From Aquimarina spinulae (GTDB taxonomy: Bacteria > Bacteroidota > Bacteroidia > Flavobacteriales > Flavobacteriaceae): a stretch of 64,000 bases of DNA. Below are positions 7,673 to 16,494 of this stretch, piece by piece. The notes below the pieces were generated by a model, which did no database searches, was not told the origin of the DNA, and saw only the letters and a list, made by a program, of their open reading frames with translations. Position numbers and translations under genes: made by a program. Numbering within the stretch: position 1 is the first letter of the stretch; each line of letters begins with the position of its first letter. The stretch spans positions 992,001-1,056,000 of the forward strand of contig NZ_CALSBP010000001.1 of assembly GCF_943373825.1 (NCBI RefSeq). Direction: 5' to 3'.

Positions 7673-8986
7673 ATGAATAAGATTAAGAGCCTTAAATGGG
7701 GAGTCGCAATTGCTGCTCATCAAACTGAAGGAGCTTATGATAAGGATAAAAAAGGCCTTTCTATTTGGGATACGTTTACTCAAAAACCCTATAAAATCAA
7801 AGACCGTTCTAATGCTAAAATTGCAACAGATTTTTATCATAGATTCGAAGAAGATATCGATCTTGCTGTTGACATTGGATTACAGATATTTCGCTTTTCT
7901 GTTTCCTGGTCAAGAATATTTCCGGACGGTACAGGAATAGTGAATCCAAAAGGGATTGAGTTTTATAATAAGGTAATTAATTACTGTTTAAAAGTAGGAA
8001 TAGAGCCTTGGGTTACAACATACCATTGGGATTTGCCACAAAAATTACAAGATAAGGGCGGTTGGACAAATCGAGATAGTATTAGCTGGTATGCAGCATA
8101 TATAACTGTACTAAGAAACCATTTTGCAGATCGAGTAAAGCATTGGGTATTGATTAATGAAGGAATAGTATGTATTGGCGGAGGTTATTTTCTTGGTGTA
8201 CATGCTCCTGGCAAGAGAGGGATTCGTAATTTTATTTCGAGTACACACCATCTTTTATTGGCGCAAGCTGAAGGGTTTAAAGTTTTGAAGAAAAAAGAAG
8301 GCCTTCAGGTAGGTACAGCAATAAGTTGTACCAAAATCGAACCCTATAGAAATACGACTGCTGATCATAAAGCAGCTATTAGGATCGATACATTAATGAA
8401 CCGCCTGTTTATAGAACCTCATTTGGGATTAGGGTATCCCGATAATGATTTTCCGACCTTAAAACGTATATCTAAATACTATAAAAAAGGAGATATTGAA
8501 GCATTAAAAACTGATTTTGATTTTTTGGGAATTCAAACTTATGCAAGAGAAGTAGTTAAAGCAGCTTGGTATATCCCATATCTTGGAGCAATTCAGGTGA
8601 AGCCTGAAAAAAGGAATGTGAAAACTTCGGTGATGGGGTGGGAAACATATCCAGAAGGAGTACAGTATTTTTTAGAAAGATTTGCTAAATACAATCCTAA
8701 AAAAACACTTTGGCTTTCTGAATGCGGAATGGCACTATCTAAGAATGAAGATGAACAGAAAAGGATCGAGTATTACCAAAAAGTAATCGAAGGAATGAAA
8801 ACTGTATTGGATAAAAACATAAATCTTAAAGGAATTTTACTTTGGACATTGGTAGATAATTTTGAATGGGCAGAAGGATATATTCCCAAGTTTGGGATAA
8901 TAAGTTTAGATAGAAAAACTATGCAACGCAAAATGAAAACATCTGCACTCTGGTTAAAAAAATATTTATCAAATATAAAACTCTGA
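7673..8986 (+). CDS. Glycoside hydrolase family 1 beta-glycosidase
   Basis: 437-residue, single-domain TIM-barrel enzyme without signal peptide, hence cytoplasmic. Family 1 landmarks: WGVAIAAHQTEGAY near the N terminus, SVSWSRIFP, TTYHWDLPQ, acid/base Glu163 in INEGI (usually NEP), nucleophile Glu350 in LSECGM (usually TENG), and LWTLVDNFEWAEGY near the C terminus. The changes next to both catalytic Glu residues (Pro to Gly, Asn to Cys) and GIQTY for the usual GINYY suggest an altered subsite, so the natural sugar is uncertain. The 3' end overlaps the convergent lrp-type gene by 18 bases. Confidence 0.9.
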   Translation: MNKIKSLKWGVAIAAHQTEGAYDKDKKGLSIWDTFTQKPYKIKDRSNAKIATDFYHRFEEDIDLAVDIGLQIFRFSVSWSRIFPDGTGIVNPKGIEFYNKVINYCLKVGIEPWVTTYHWDLPQKLQDKGGWTNRDSISWYAAYITVLRNHFADRVKHWVLINEGIVCIGGGYFLGVHAPGKRGIRNFISSTHHLLLAQAEGFKVLKKKEGLQVGTAISCTKIEPYRNTTADHKAAIRIDTLMNRLFIEPHLGLGYPDNDFPTLKRISKYYKKGDIEALKTDFDFLGIQTYAREVVKAAWYIPYLGAIQVKPEKRNVKTSVMGWETYPEGVQYFLERFAKYNPKKTLWLSECGMALSKNEDEQKRIEYYQKVIEGMKTVLDKNINLKGILLWTLVDNFEWAEGYIPKFGIISLDRKTMQRKMKTSALWLKKYLSNIKL

Positions 8987-9430
8987 TGTATGCTTAATTT
9001 CTTTAAGAACAAAAGTGCTATTCAGAACACCAATATTTTCGATTTTTGAAAGCTTTGTTTTTACAAAATCATGATATTCTTCCAAACTTTTGGTGTGAAT
9101 TTTTAAAACAAAATCTACCTGCCCTGCCATATGGTAGCATTCTTGTACTTCTTGCAGGTTCTGAATTTGCTTTTCGAATTTTTCTATAAAAGCTTCATTG
9201 TGATAGCGCATAGAAACCTGACAAATTGTGGTGATAGCACGATCAATTAATTTCTTGTCTAAGATGGCAACATACTTTTTGATGAATCCTTGTTTTTCTA
9301 GTCTCCGTATTCGCTCATATACGGGAGAAGCAGTAATGTTAAGGATTTTGGCAATTTCTTTTGCAGTTTTTTTAGAATCTTCCTGTAAAATTCTAAGGAT
9401 AGTAATGTCTGTATGGTCTAATTGTTCCAT
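8969..9430 (-). CDS. Lrp/AsnC family transcriptional regulator
   Basis: 153 residues: an N-terminal winged helix-turn-helix (DHTDITILRILQEDSKKT, IAKILNITASPVYERIRRLEKQG) followed by the ligand-binding RAM/AsnC domain (TTICQVSM, VQECYHMAGQVDFVLKIHTKSLEEYHDFV). Such proteins form octameric rings and sense amino acids. It is divergent from tdh-kbl; in E. coli Lrp controls kbl-tdh, so the same assignment is a reasonable inference here. A 9-bp inverted repeat across its promoter (9448-9485) suggests autoregulation. Confidence 0.92.
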   Translation of the reverse strand: MEQLDHTDITILRILQEDSKKTAKEIAKILNITASPVYERIRRLEKQGFIKKYVAILDKKLIDRAITTICQVSMRYHNEAFIEKFEKQIQNLQEVQECYHMAGQVDFVLKIHTKSLEEYHDFVKTKLSKIENIGVLNSTFVLKEIKHTSEFYI

Positions 9431-9447
9431 TTTAATTCAAAAAAAAG

Positions 9448-9485
9448 TTACTTCAAAAATAGAATTTAAGCTTATGTTGAAGTAA
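9448..9485. promoter_or_regulatory. Inverted repeat over the lrp-type promoter (candidate operator)
   Basis: TTACTTCAA at 9448-9456 and its exact complement TTGAAGTAA at 9477-9485 are separated by 20 bases, putting the half-sites on one helical face. The minus-strand -7 box TATTTTTG (plus 9454-9461) overlaps the left half-site, so binding would block transcription of the regulator. The site lies about 138 bases upstream of the tdh start. Confidence 0.5.
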
Positions 9486-9622
9486 ATATAGCTGAAATTA
9501 TATTAAAAATTAGTAATTATTGCTTAATTATTTAATAATCATGGCAGGAAACGTTACATTTTGTACTTTGCCAAGTAAATAACACTGTTAAATAGTTGAA
9601 TTTTAAAGTGAAAATAGAACAT

Positions 9623-10597
9623 ATGGAAACGATTGTTTTGGTAATAGGAGCGAATGGTCAATTAGGATCGGTATTAACAGAATCTCTCAAACAAAAATTT
9701 GGAAGCTCTAATGTAATTGCTTCTGATTTAAGGTCTAGAGAAGGATATGAAGGCTCTTTTGAAATAATCGATGCAACAGATATTAATAGAATAGAGGAAG
9801 TAGTTGTTCGGTATAACGTTACTCAAATATATCACCTTGCAGCAATTCTTTCTGCCAAAGGAGAAGAAACACCTTTAAAAACCTGGGACATTAATATGAA
9901 AACTTTGTTTAATGTACTCGAAGTCTCTAGGCAGCACAATATTAATAGGATATTTTTTCCAAGCTCTATAGCCGTTTTTGGCGAAGGAGCACCCTTAGAA
10001 CACACTCCAAATAATGCCTATCTGGATCCCGCTACAGTATATGGGATTAGTAAAGCAGCAGGAGAGAATTGGGCACAATATTATTTTCTTAGATACGGAC
10101 TTGATGTTAGGTCGATTCGCTATCCAGGTGTGATTGGGTATCAATCATTACCAGGAGGAGGAACTACAGATTATGCAGTAGATATCTATCACAAAGCAGT
10201 TTTAGGAGAAGAGTTTAGTTGTTTTTTAGAAGAAGATACTACCTTACCTATGATCTTTATGGAAGATGCCATACGTGCAACTTTAGAATTAATGGATGCC
10301 CCTAAAGAAGATATCAATATAAGAACTTCGTATAATATTGCAGGAATTAGCTTTTCTCCTGCAGAAGTAGCGGCAGAAATTCGTACATTATATCCTAATT
10401 TTGAAATCAAATATAATCCTGATTTTAGACAAGAAATTGCTGCACGATGGCCTAAATCTATAGACGATTCTGCTGCAATTAAAGATTGGGGATGGAGACC
10501 AGAATTTGATCTTGAGTCGATCACAAGTACAATGATCCAAAAACTAAAAGAAAAATATAAAACGGGATCAAAGAATCAGGCAACTTTAATGCTTTGA
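9623..10597 (+). CDS. tdh: NAD-dependent L-threonine 3-dehydrogenase (short-chain epimerase-like type)
   Basis: Extended SDR protein that oxidises L-threonine to 2-amino-3-ketobutyrate. The Rossmann motif is GANGQLG at the N terminus, and the catalytic YxxxK is in YGISKAAGENW. The stretches FPSSIAVFGEGAP and RYPGVIGY.SLPGGGTTDYAVDIY fit the epimerase-like Tdh found in Bacteroidota and eukaryotes rather than the zinc type of E. coli. ATG 9623 (METIVLV) is the best start; a TTG at 9596 adds nine residues. kbl, encoding the next enzyme, follows after 56 bases. Confidence 0.88.
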   Translation: METIVLVIGANGQLGSVLTESLKQKFGSSNVIASDLRSREGYEGSFEIIDATDINRIEEVVVRYNVTQIYHLAAILSAKGEETPLKTWDINMKTLFNVLEVSRQHNINRIFFPSSIAVFGEGAPLEHTPNNAYLDPATVYGISKAAGENWAQYYFLRYGLDVRSIRYPGVIGYQSLPGGGTTDYAVDIYHKAVLGEEFSCFLEEDTTLPMIFMEDAIRATLELMDAPKEDINIRTSYNIAGISFSPAEVAAEIRTLYPNFEIKYNPDFRQEIAARWPKSIDDSAAIKDWGWRPEFDLESITSTMIQKLKEKYKTGSKNQATLML

Positions 10598-10653
10598 TGC
10601 CTACATCTTTGTATGAAATAAAATATAACAATAAAGAATAAATACCAAGTAAC

Positions 10654-11841
10654 ATGTTTTCAAATATAAAAGACGATTTACAAAAAGAGCTGGATGAGAT
10701 TATATCGGCAGGATTGTATAAAACCGAAAGAATAATTACTACCCCACAAGGAGCCAGTATAGACACAACAAATACCAAAGATGTATTAAATTTTTGTGCA
10801 AATAATTATTTAGGCCTTTCATCACATCCTGATGTAATTGAAGCAGGTAAGAAAGCCATAGATTCTCATGGGTATGGATTGTCATCTGTGAGATTTATTT
10901 GCGGAACTCAAGATATTCATAAAGAACTAGAGCGTAAAACTGCCGAATTTTTGGGAATGGAAGATTGCATTTTATATGCAGCTGCTTTTGATGCTAATGG
11001 AGGAATATTTGAACCTATTCTTGGGCCAGAAGATGCTATTATTTCTGATGCACTAAACCATGCCTCTATTATTGATGGAGTTAGATTATGTAAAGCAAAA
11101 CGCTTTAGATACGAACATAATAATATGGTAGATCTTGAAAAGCAATTAAAATCGGCAGAAGGATCAAGACGTATACTTATTGTGACAGATGGTTCTTTTT
11201 CTATGGATGGTACAATTGCCCAGTTGGATAAAATCTGTGATCTGGCAGATCAATATGAAGCTATGGTTATGATAGACGAATGTCATTCTACAGGTTTTTT
11301 AGGAAAAACAGGTCGAGGAACACATGAGTATCGTGATGTAATGGGGCGTATAGATATTATTACAGGAACCTATGGTAAAGCTTTGGGTGGTGCTTCTGGT
11401 GGATTTACTGCTGCCAGAAAAGAAATTGTAGAAATGTTAAGACAACGATCCAGACCTTATTTGTTCTCTAATACAGTAGCACCATCAATTGTAGGAGCAT
11501 CGATCAAAGTATTAGATTTGTTAAGTTCCTCTACAGTACTACGAGATAAACTAGAAGAAAATACAAAATACTTCAGATCAGAAATGACCGCAGCAGGATT
11601 TGATATTATCCCGGGAGATCATCCTATAGTCCCGGTAATGTTATACGAAGCAAAACTTGCACAAGAATTTGCAGCTAAATTACTTGAAGAAGGAATTTAT
11701 GTTATTGGATTTTTCTATCCTGTTGTACCTAAAGGGAAAGCAAGAATTAGAGTGCAATTGTCAGCTGCTCATGATCGCAATCACTTAGAAAAAGCAGTAA
11801 AAGCTTTCACTAAAGTGGGTAAAGAACTGAATGTGATATAA
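10654..11841 (+). CDS. kbl: Glycine C-acetyltransferase (2-amino-3-ketobutyrate CoA ligase)
   Basis: 395-residue PLP enzyme of the alpha-oxoamine synthase family; it cleaves 2-amino-3-ketobutyrate with CoA to glycine and acetyl-CoA. PLP Lys242 is in [14 protein letters not shown], the ring-stacking His in [11 protein letters not shown], and the cofactor Asp-x-x-His in IDECHSTG. Length matches the family. With tdh upstream it completes the two-step threonine-to-glycine route. Confidence 0.95.
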   Translation: MFSNIKDDLQKELDEIISAGLYKTERIITTPQGASIDTTNTKDVLNFCANNYLGLSSHPDVIEAGKKAIDSHGYGLSSVRFICGTQDIHKELERKTAEFLGMEDCILYAAAFDANGGIFEPILGPEDAIISDALNHASIIDGVRLCKAKRFRYEHNNMVDLEKQLKSAEGSRRILIVTDGSFSMDGTIAQLDKICDLADQYEAMVMIDECHSTGFLGKTGRGTHEYRDVMGRIDIITGTYGKALGGASGGFTAARKEIVEMLRQRSRPYLFSNTVAPSIVGASIKVLDLLSSSTVLRDKLEENTKYFRSEMTAAGFDIIPGDHPIVPVMLYEAKLAQEFAAKLLEEGIYVIGFFYPVVPKGKARIRVQLSAAHDRNHLEKAVKAFTKVGKELNVI

Positions 11842-12034
11842 ATACAAACGTTTGTTAGTGGTTTAAAAAGTAGAGGATTCATAGAATACTTAGAGTTTTA
11901 TTTAAAATCTTTCAGTAATATCTATTAAAACATCAAGATTTGATGATAATACTCTGGTGATTATGAAAAAAATCAAAAATTATTTTGAATCGTAATAGTT
12001 TTAGCTAATTTAGCAACGTAATAATGATACAATA
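11842..12034 (+). promoter_or_regulatory. Promoter of the aromatic amino acid operon
   Basis: TTTTG at 11983-11987 and TAATTTAG at 12006-12013 (one base off TAnnTTTG), 18 bases apart, give a plausible Bacteroidota promoter with a start of transcription near 12020. This is about 15 bases before the leader peptide at 12035. The preceding ~140 bases after kbl hold no clear terminator or gene. Confidence 0.5.
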
Positions 12035-12112
12035 ATGAGCAATTTATTTACTTGGAACGGATTCTATTTTTTCTTCTTTTATTTTAAAAGCAAGATCGGG
12101 ATCGTTATGTAA
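12035..12112 (+). CDS. Phe/Tyr-rich leader peptide of the pheA operon
   Basis: 25-codon frame, ATG 12035 to TAA 12110-12112, too short for usual ORF lists. Its centre reads FTWNGFYFFFFYF: within 13 codons there are seven Phe, two Tyr and one Trp. The operon downstream makes Phe and Tyr, so this is a classic attenuation leader. The codons after the aromatic run (ATC GGG ATC, 12095-12103) carry the sequence that can pair with the 5' arm of the terminator hairpin at 12140. Aromatic-codon stalling would free that segment and favour readthrough. Confidence 0.85.
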   Translation: MSNLFTWNGFYFFFFYFKSKIGIVM

Positions 12113-12139
12113 ATAAATCAGCAAAATTTATAAAACTAG

Positions 12140-12169
12140 AATCCCGATGAAAAATCGGGATTTTTTTTT
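12140..12169 (+). terminator. Attenuator terminator before pheA
   Basis: A perfect 9-bp stem, AATCCCGAT (12140-12148) with ATCGGGATT (12154-12162), loop GAAAA, followed by an unbroken T run to 12169. It ends 16 bases before the pheA start. The competing antiterminator is ATCGGGAT at 12095-12102 pairing with ATCCCGAT at 12141-12148, eight pairs. Confidence 0.88.
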
Positions 12170-12185
12170 GCAATAAAATTAACAT

Positions 12186-13016
12186 ATGAAACAAAAGGTT
12201 GCTATACAAGGAATAAAGGGTTCATATCATCACGGCGTTGCTCAGGCATATTTCGGAGAAGATATAGATGTAAATGAATGCATGTCTTTTCAGGAAGTAG
12301 TGCATAGTTTAGAACATAATAAGAGTACAGATGCAGTAATGGCAATCGAAAACTCTATTGCAGGTTCTATTATTCCAAATTATGCTTATATAGATGAGCA
12401 TGATCTTACCATTAGAGGAGAATATTTTTTACCTATTCATCACTGTTTAATGGCTTTAGATGGACAAGAAATTTCAGATGTCAAAGAAGTATATTCTCAT
12501 CCAATGGCTTTGCTACAATGTAAAGAGTTTTTTAGAGCACAACCACATATCAAATTGATAGAGGATGCAGATACAGCCGATGTTGCTAAGAGAATTCATG
12601 AACAGCAACTAGAAGGAGTTGCTGCCGTAGCAGGAGAAACCGCTGCAAATATTTATCAATTAAATATTTTAGCCAAAGAGATTCAAACTATAAAATCAAA
12701 TAGTACCCGATTTTTTATTTTAAATACAGAAGAAGAATCTAACTCAGAAAAGAAAGATATCAATAAAGCATCTTTAAAATTTCTAACAGATCATAAAAAA
12801 GGAAGTTTAGCTACAGTACTTAATGTAATGAGTGATTGTGGATTGAATTTAACTAAAATCCAATCATTACCTATTATTAGTATGCCTTGGAAATATTCCT
12901 TTTTTGTCGATGTAACCTTTATGGATTATGATGATTATGCTAAAGCAATGTCTATCCTAAAAATCATGGCATTAGAACTAAAAGTATTGGGTGAATATAA
13001 AAATCAAAATGGATGA
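12186..13016 (+). CDS. pheA: Prephenate dehydratase
   Basis: 276 residues converting prephenate to phenylpyruvate. The N-terminal PDT domain opens with VAIQGIKGSYHHGVAQAYFG and has AIENSIAGSI and the catalytic NSTRFFIL (TRF) motif. A C-terminal ACT domain (~residues 195-276: KGSLATVLNVMSDCGLNLTKI) would bind Phe for feedback inhibition, although the usual ESRP is QSLP here. There is no chorismate mutase domain; that activity is fused to the DAHP synthase at the end of the operon. The stop overlaps the next start by four bases (ATGA). Confidence 0.95.
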   Translation: MKQKVAIQGIKGSYHHGVAQAYFGEDIDVNECMSFQEVVHSLEHNKSTDAVMAIENSIAGSIIPNYAYIDEHDLTIRGEYFLPIHHCLMALDGQEISDVKEVYSHPMALLQCKEFFRAQPHIKLIEDADTADVAKRIHEQQLEGVAAVAGETAANIYQLNILAKEIQTIKSNSTRFFILNTEEESNSEKKDINKASLKFLTDHKKGSLATVLNVMSDCGLNLTKIQSLPIISMPWKYSFFVDVTFMDYDDYAKAMSILKIMALELKVLGEYKNQNG

Positions 13017-14212
13017 GCATTCAAACGGCAAAAAGATTAGAAACAGTAGAAGAATACTATTTCTCCAAAAAATTAAGAGAAGTTAGAGAGCTTGTAGCTT
13101 CAGGAAAACCGGTTTTAAATATGGCTATTGGTAGCCCAGACTTGGATCCACCAAAAGAAGTAGTACAGGCCATTCAGGAAGCAGTACTTGTAGATGGTGC
13201 TCATAAATATCAAAGTTACCAAGGCTTGCCAGAATTAAGAGAAGCCATTGCAGATTTTTATAGTGCAAAATACCAGGTTTCCTTAAACCCAAAAGATGAA
13301 ATCTTACCACTAATGGGATCTAAAGAAGGAATCATGCATATTTCTCTGGCGTACCTTAATGAAGGAGATGAAGTATTGGTTCCTAACCCTGGATATCCAA
13401 CATATAGTGCAGTGACTAATTTGGTAGGCGCAAAACCAATTTTTTATGATTTAATTGAAGATAATGGATGGGAGCCAGATTTTCATAGCCTTTCAAAAAA
13501 AGATTTGAGCAAGGTGAAAATTATGTGGATTAACTACCCAAATATGCCAACAGGAGCCTCGGGCAATGTGAGGCTATTTAAAAAAATGATTGATTTTGCT
13601 AAAAAACATAGCATTCTATTGGTAAAAGATAATCCATACAGTTTTATCTTAAACGATAGTCCTACAAGTATTTTATCAATAGAAGGAGCAAGAGAAGTAG
13701 CACTGGAGTTAAATTCTTTAAGTAAAACTTTTAATATGGCTGGATGGCGTGTGGGAATGGTTAGTGGTAGTTCTGATAAAATTGAAGCGATTTTAAAAGT
13801 GAAAAGTAATATGGATAGCGGTATGTTTCAAGGAATCCAAAGAGGAGCTATCGCAGCATTGCGTATTTCTAATGGTTGGTACGATAAAATGAATGCAATC
13901 TATAAGGAAAGAAGAACGTTGATCTGGGAGTTGGTAGATCTTTTGGGGTGTCGTTATGATAAAACCGCAAAAGGAATGTTTGTCTGGGCTAAGTTACCAG
14001 AAGGAACCGATGCAGTAGAATTTATAGACACTATCTTATATGAGAATGATATCTTCATCGCTCCTGGTGATATTTTCGGAAGTAATGGAAAAGGATATAT
14101 ACGTTTTTCACTTTGTGTAACGAAAGAGAATATTAAAGAGGCTATAGGAAGACTTAATAAAACAGAATTACCATTGGCGACAAAGGATATGATAAATCAA
14201 AATTGTAACTAG
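13013..14212 (+). CDS. Class I/II PLP aminotransferase of the Phe/Tyr operon
   Basis: 399 residues, fold type I. NxxGYPTY (PNPGYPTYSAVT) and the PLP Lys in SLSKTFNMAGWRVG are visible, and RFSLC near the end supplies the carboxylate-binding Arg. Its place between pheA and tyrA, overlapping pheA by four bases, implies transamination of phenylpyruvate and 4-hydroxyphenylpyruvate as the last step of Phe and Tyr synthesis. The sequence alone does not exclude an aspartate or LL-DAP-type aminotransferase; note NYPNMPTGA in place of NPxNPTG. Confidence 0.88.
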   Translation: MSIQTAKRLETVEEYYFSKKLREVRELVASGKPVLNMAIGSPDLDPPKEVVQAIQEAVLVDGAHKYQSYQGLPELREAIADFYSAKYQVSLNPKDEILPLMGSKEGIMHISLAYLNEGDEVLVPNPGYPTYSAVTNLVGAKPIFYDLIEDNGWEPDFHSLSKKDLSKVKIMWINYPNMPTGASGNVRLFKKMIDFAKKHSILLVKDNPYSFILNDSPTSILSIEGAREVALELNSLSKTFNMAGWRVGMVSGSSDKIEAILKVKSNMDSGMFQGIQRGAIAALRISNGWYDKMNAIYKERRTLIWELVDLLGCRYDKTAKGMFVWAKLPEGTDAVEFIDTILYENDIFIAPGDIFGSNGKGYIRFSLCVTKENIKEAIGRLNKTELPLATKDMINQNCN

Positions 14213-15061
14213 ATGAATGTATTTGTAGTAGGGATAGGTCTAATCGGAGGTTCTTTTGCCTTAGATATTAAAGCAGCTTTTAATGAAGCTAAGATTTATG
14301 GTGTGGATAGAAGTGAAGATAATCTGAACGAAGCATTATCACTAGGTCTTATTGACTATACATCTAGTTTGGATGAGTTGGATAAAGCAGATGTAGTTAT
14401 AATCGCCATACCAGTAGATGCAACCGTCGAGATATTGCCCACTATTTTAGATAAAATAGATGATAACTGTTTAGTTTTTGATGCTGGTTCGACCAAGAAG
14501 AAATTATGTAATGCTGTAGAGAATCATGACAAAAGAAGGAATTATTTGGCAATACATCCAATTGCAGGGACAGAGTTTTCTGGGCCACAAGCGGCAATTG
14601 CAAATTTATATAGAGGAAAAACGAATATTATCTGTGAGGTAGAAAAAACAGCATTTAAATTACAAGAAAAAGGGATGGAGATTTTTTCTAGATTAGGTAT
14701 GCGAATTCGTTATATGGATCCCTCTTCTCATGATAAGCATATTGCTTATGTTTCACATTTATCACATATTAGTTCTTTTATGTTAGGTAAAACTGTAATC
14801 GAGAAAGAGAAAAACGAAAGAGATATTTTTGATATGGCAGGTAGTGGTTTTGCTTCGACTGTTCGATTAGCAAAAAGTTCTCCCGCTATGTGGGCACCAA
14901 TTTTTAAGCATAATAAAGAAAATATAATAGAGACATTAGAAGAATATATTGCTAATCTTGCTCAATTTAAAGAGTTGATTGAAAATGACGATTTTTTAGC
15001 TGTATATAGAGAAATGGAAGATACAAATCATATAAAGACAATTTTAAAAGGAATTGCTTAA
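14213..15061 (+). CDS. tyrA: Prephenate dehydrogenase
   Basis: 282 residues; oxidative decarboxylation of prephenate to 4-hydroxyphenylpyruvate. The Rossmann motif GIGLIGGSFALDI is at the N terminus, followed by GVDRSEDNL (the acidic Asp suggests NAD), AIPVDA, DAGSTKK and the prephenate-site HPIAGTEFSGP; HIAYVSHLSHI follows. It starts directly after the aminotransferase stop (TAG ATG), indicating translational coupling. No ACT domain is present. Confidence 0.95.
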   Translation: MNVFVVGIGLIGGSFALDIKAAFNEAKIYGVDRSEDNLNEALSLGLIDYTSSLDELDKADVVIIAIPVDATVEILPTILDKIDDNCLVFDAGSTKKKLCNAVENHDKRRNYLAIHPIAGTEFSGPQAAIANLYRGKTNIICEVEKTAFKLQEKGMEIFSRLGMRIRYMDPSSHDKHIAYVSHLSHISSFMLGKTVIEKEKNERDIFDMAGSGFASTVRLAKSSPAMWAPIFKHNKENIIETLEEYIANLAQFKELIENDDFLAVYREMEDTNHIKTILKGIA

Positions 15062-15130
15062 ACTAATGCATAATCCGGGTAAACTATAAAACCAATACAA
15101 ACTTTAATAAATTAAGAATAAAAAATAAAA

Positions 15131-16213
15131 ATGGAGAATAAAAAAGAACTTAGAAACTGGCTAGATGATTACAACCTGGATCATCCATTGGTAATCGGAG
15201 GGCCTTGTAGTGCCGAAACAGAAGACCAGGTAGTAAAAATAGCACATCAACTTAAAGATTCTGATGCTACAGTATTGCGTGCAGGAATCTGGAAACCAAG
15301 AACAAGACCTGGAAATTTTGAAGGAGTAGGAGCTTTGGGGTTAAAATGGTTGCAAAGAGCTAAAGAAGAAACCGGGATGAAAATTGCTACAGAAGTAGCA
15401 AATCCGCATCACGTAGAATTAGCTTTAGAACATGGAGTTGATGTTTTATGGATAGGAGCAAGAAGTACAGTGTCTCCTTTTATTGTTCAGGATATTGCAG
15501 ATGCCTGTAAAGGAATCGATAATCCAGTCTTAATAAAAAATCCAATTAACCCTGATTTATCCCTTTGGTTAGGAGCTGTAGAACGTTTTTATACTGCAGA
15601 CGTTAAAAACCTGGGAGTAATTCATAGAGGATTTTCAACATATGAGAAAACAAAATATCGTAATATCCCAGAATGGCAAATCCCCATTGATTTACAAAAT
15701 CGTTTCCCAGATTTGCCATTGATCTTAGATCCTTCTCACATCGCAGGAAGAAGAGATTTGATTTTTGACCTGTCTCAAACAGCTTTGGATCTTAATTTTG
15801 ACGGACTTATTGTAGAAACACATTACGATCCTGATAACGCTTGGAGTGATGCTAAACAACAAATTACACCAGAAACATTGGTTCAGTATATGAAAGATTT
15901 AAAAATTCGTAAAGAAATTGGAGAAGATGAAGCGTATCAAAAAGTACTTGATGAATTACGTGCTAAGATTGATATAGCAGATAATCAATTGTTAGAAGTT
16001 TTATCAAAAAGAATGAAAATTTCTGATGATATAGGAAAAGCAAAAGCCAAGCAAAATGTTGCTATTCTACAATCTAAACGATGGAATGAAATACTAGGAA
16101 GAATGATTCTTGAAGGAGAAGAAAATGGATTGAGTGAAGAATTTATACTTCGTATTTACAAAGCAATTCACCAAGAATCTATTAATCATCAGAAAAAAGT
16201 AGCAAAAGGATGA
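15131..16213 (+). CDS. Bifunctional DAHP synthase / chorismate mutase (AroQ type)
   Basis: 360 residues. Residues ~1-265 are a type I-beta 3-deoxy-7-phosphoheptulonate synthase, condensing PEP and erythrose 4-phosphate: GGPCSAE, RAGIWKPRTRPGNFEG, HRGFSTYEKTKYRN and DPSHIAGRRD (metal His). Residues ~270-360 are an all-helical AroQ chorismate mutase: LDELRAKIDIADNQLLEVLSKRMKISDDIGKAKAK. It thus supplies the first enzyme of the shikimate pathway and the branch-point mutase feeding PheA and TyrA, completing the operon. It begins 69 bases after tyrA. Confidence 0.95.
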   Translation: MENKKELRNWLDDYNLDHPLVIGGPCSAETEDQVVKIAHQLKDSDATVLRAGIWKPRTRPGNFEGVGALGLKWLQRAKEETGMKIATEVANPHHVELALEHGVDVLWIGARSTVSPFIVQDIADACKGIDNPVLIKNPINPDLSLWLGAVERFYTADVKNLGVIHRGFSTYEKTKYRNIPEWQIPIDLQNRFPDLPLILDPSHIAGRRDLIFDLSQTALDLNFDGLIVETHYDPDNAWSDAKQQITPETLVQYMKDLKIRKEIGEDEAYQKVLDELRAKIDIADNQLLEVLSKRMKISDDIGKAKAKQNVAILQSKRWNEILGRMILEGEENGLSEEFILRIYKAIHQESINHQKKVAKG

Positions 16214-16221
16214 AATAAGAA

Positions 16222-16252
16222 AGCCACTCGTCATGGTAACTAACGAGTGGCT
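16222..16252 (+). terminator. Hairpin ending the Phe/Tyr operon
   Basis: Perfect 10-bp stem AGCCACTCGT (16222-16231) with ACGAGTGGCT (16243-16252), nine bases after the last stop codon of the operon, then TATATTTTCTTTC. The T tract is interrupted, so termination strength is uncertain. The remaining ~240 bases up to rsgA hold nothing else clear. Confidence 0.65.
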
Positions 16253-16494
16253 GCTATATTTTCTTTCGAACTATATAGATTTAATTGTGATCAGACTTTA
16301 CTGTCAAAAGTTTCTGCTTTATTATAATGATATTTCTATGATGGATTCTACCAGGTTTTTCACAAACTTTTGAATTAATACACAAGAGATAAAGAATAAT
16401 TGTTTGGAAAAAAGGCTTCGTAAAATTTTATGTTTTTTTAATTAAGAAAAGAAATAAGACCTCTACAAATATTAATATTTGCATCTTTGTGTCT

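Noticed and set aside
12095..12162. Reading the upstream ATCGGGAT only as a chance repeat of the terminator arm
   Set aside because: Its position just after the aromatic codon run and inside the leader frame fits an antiterminator much better than chance.
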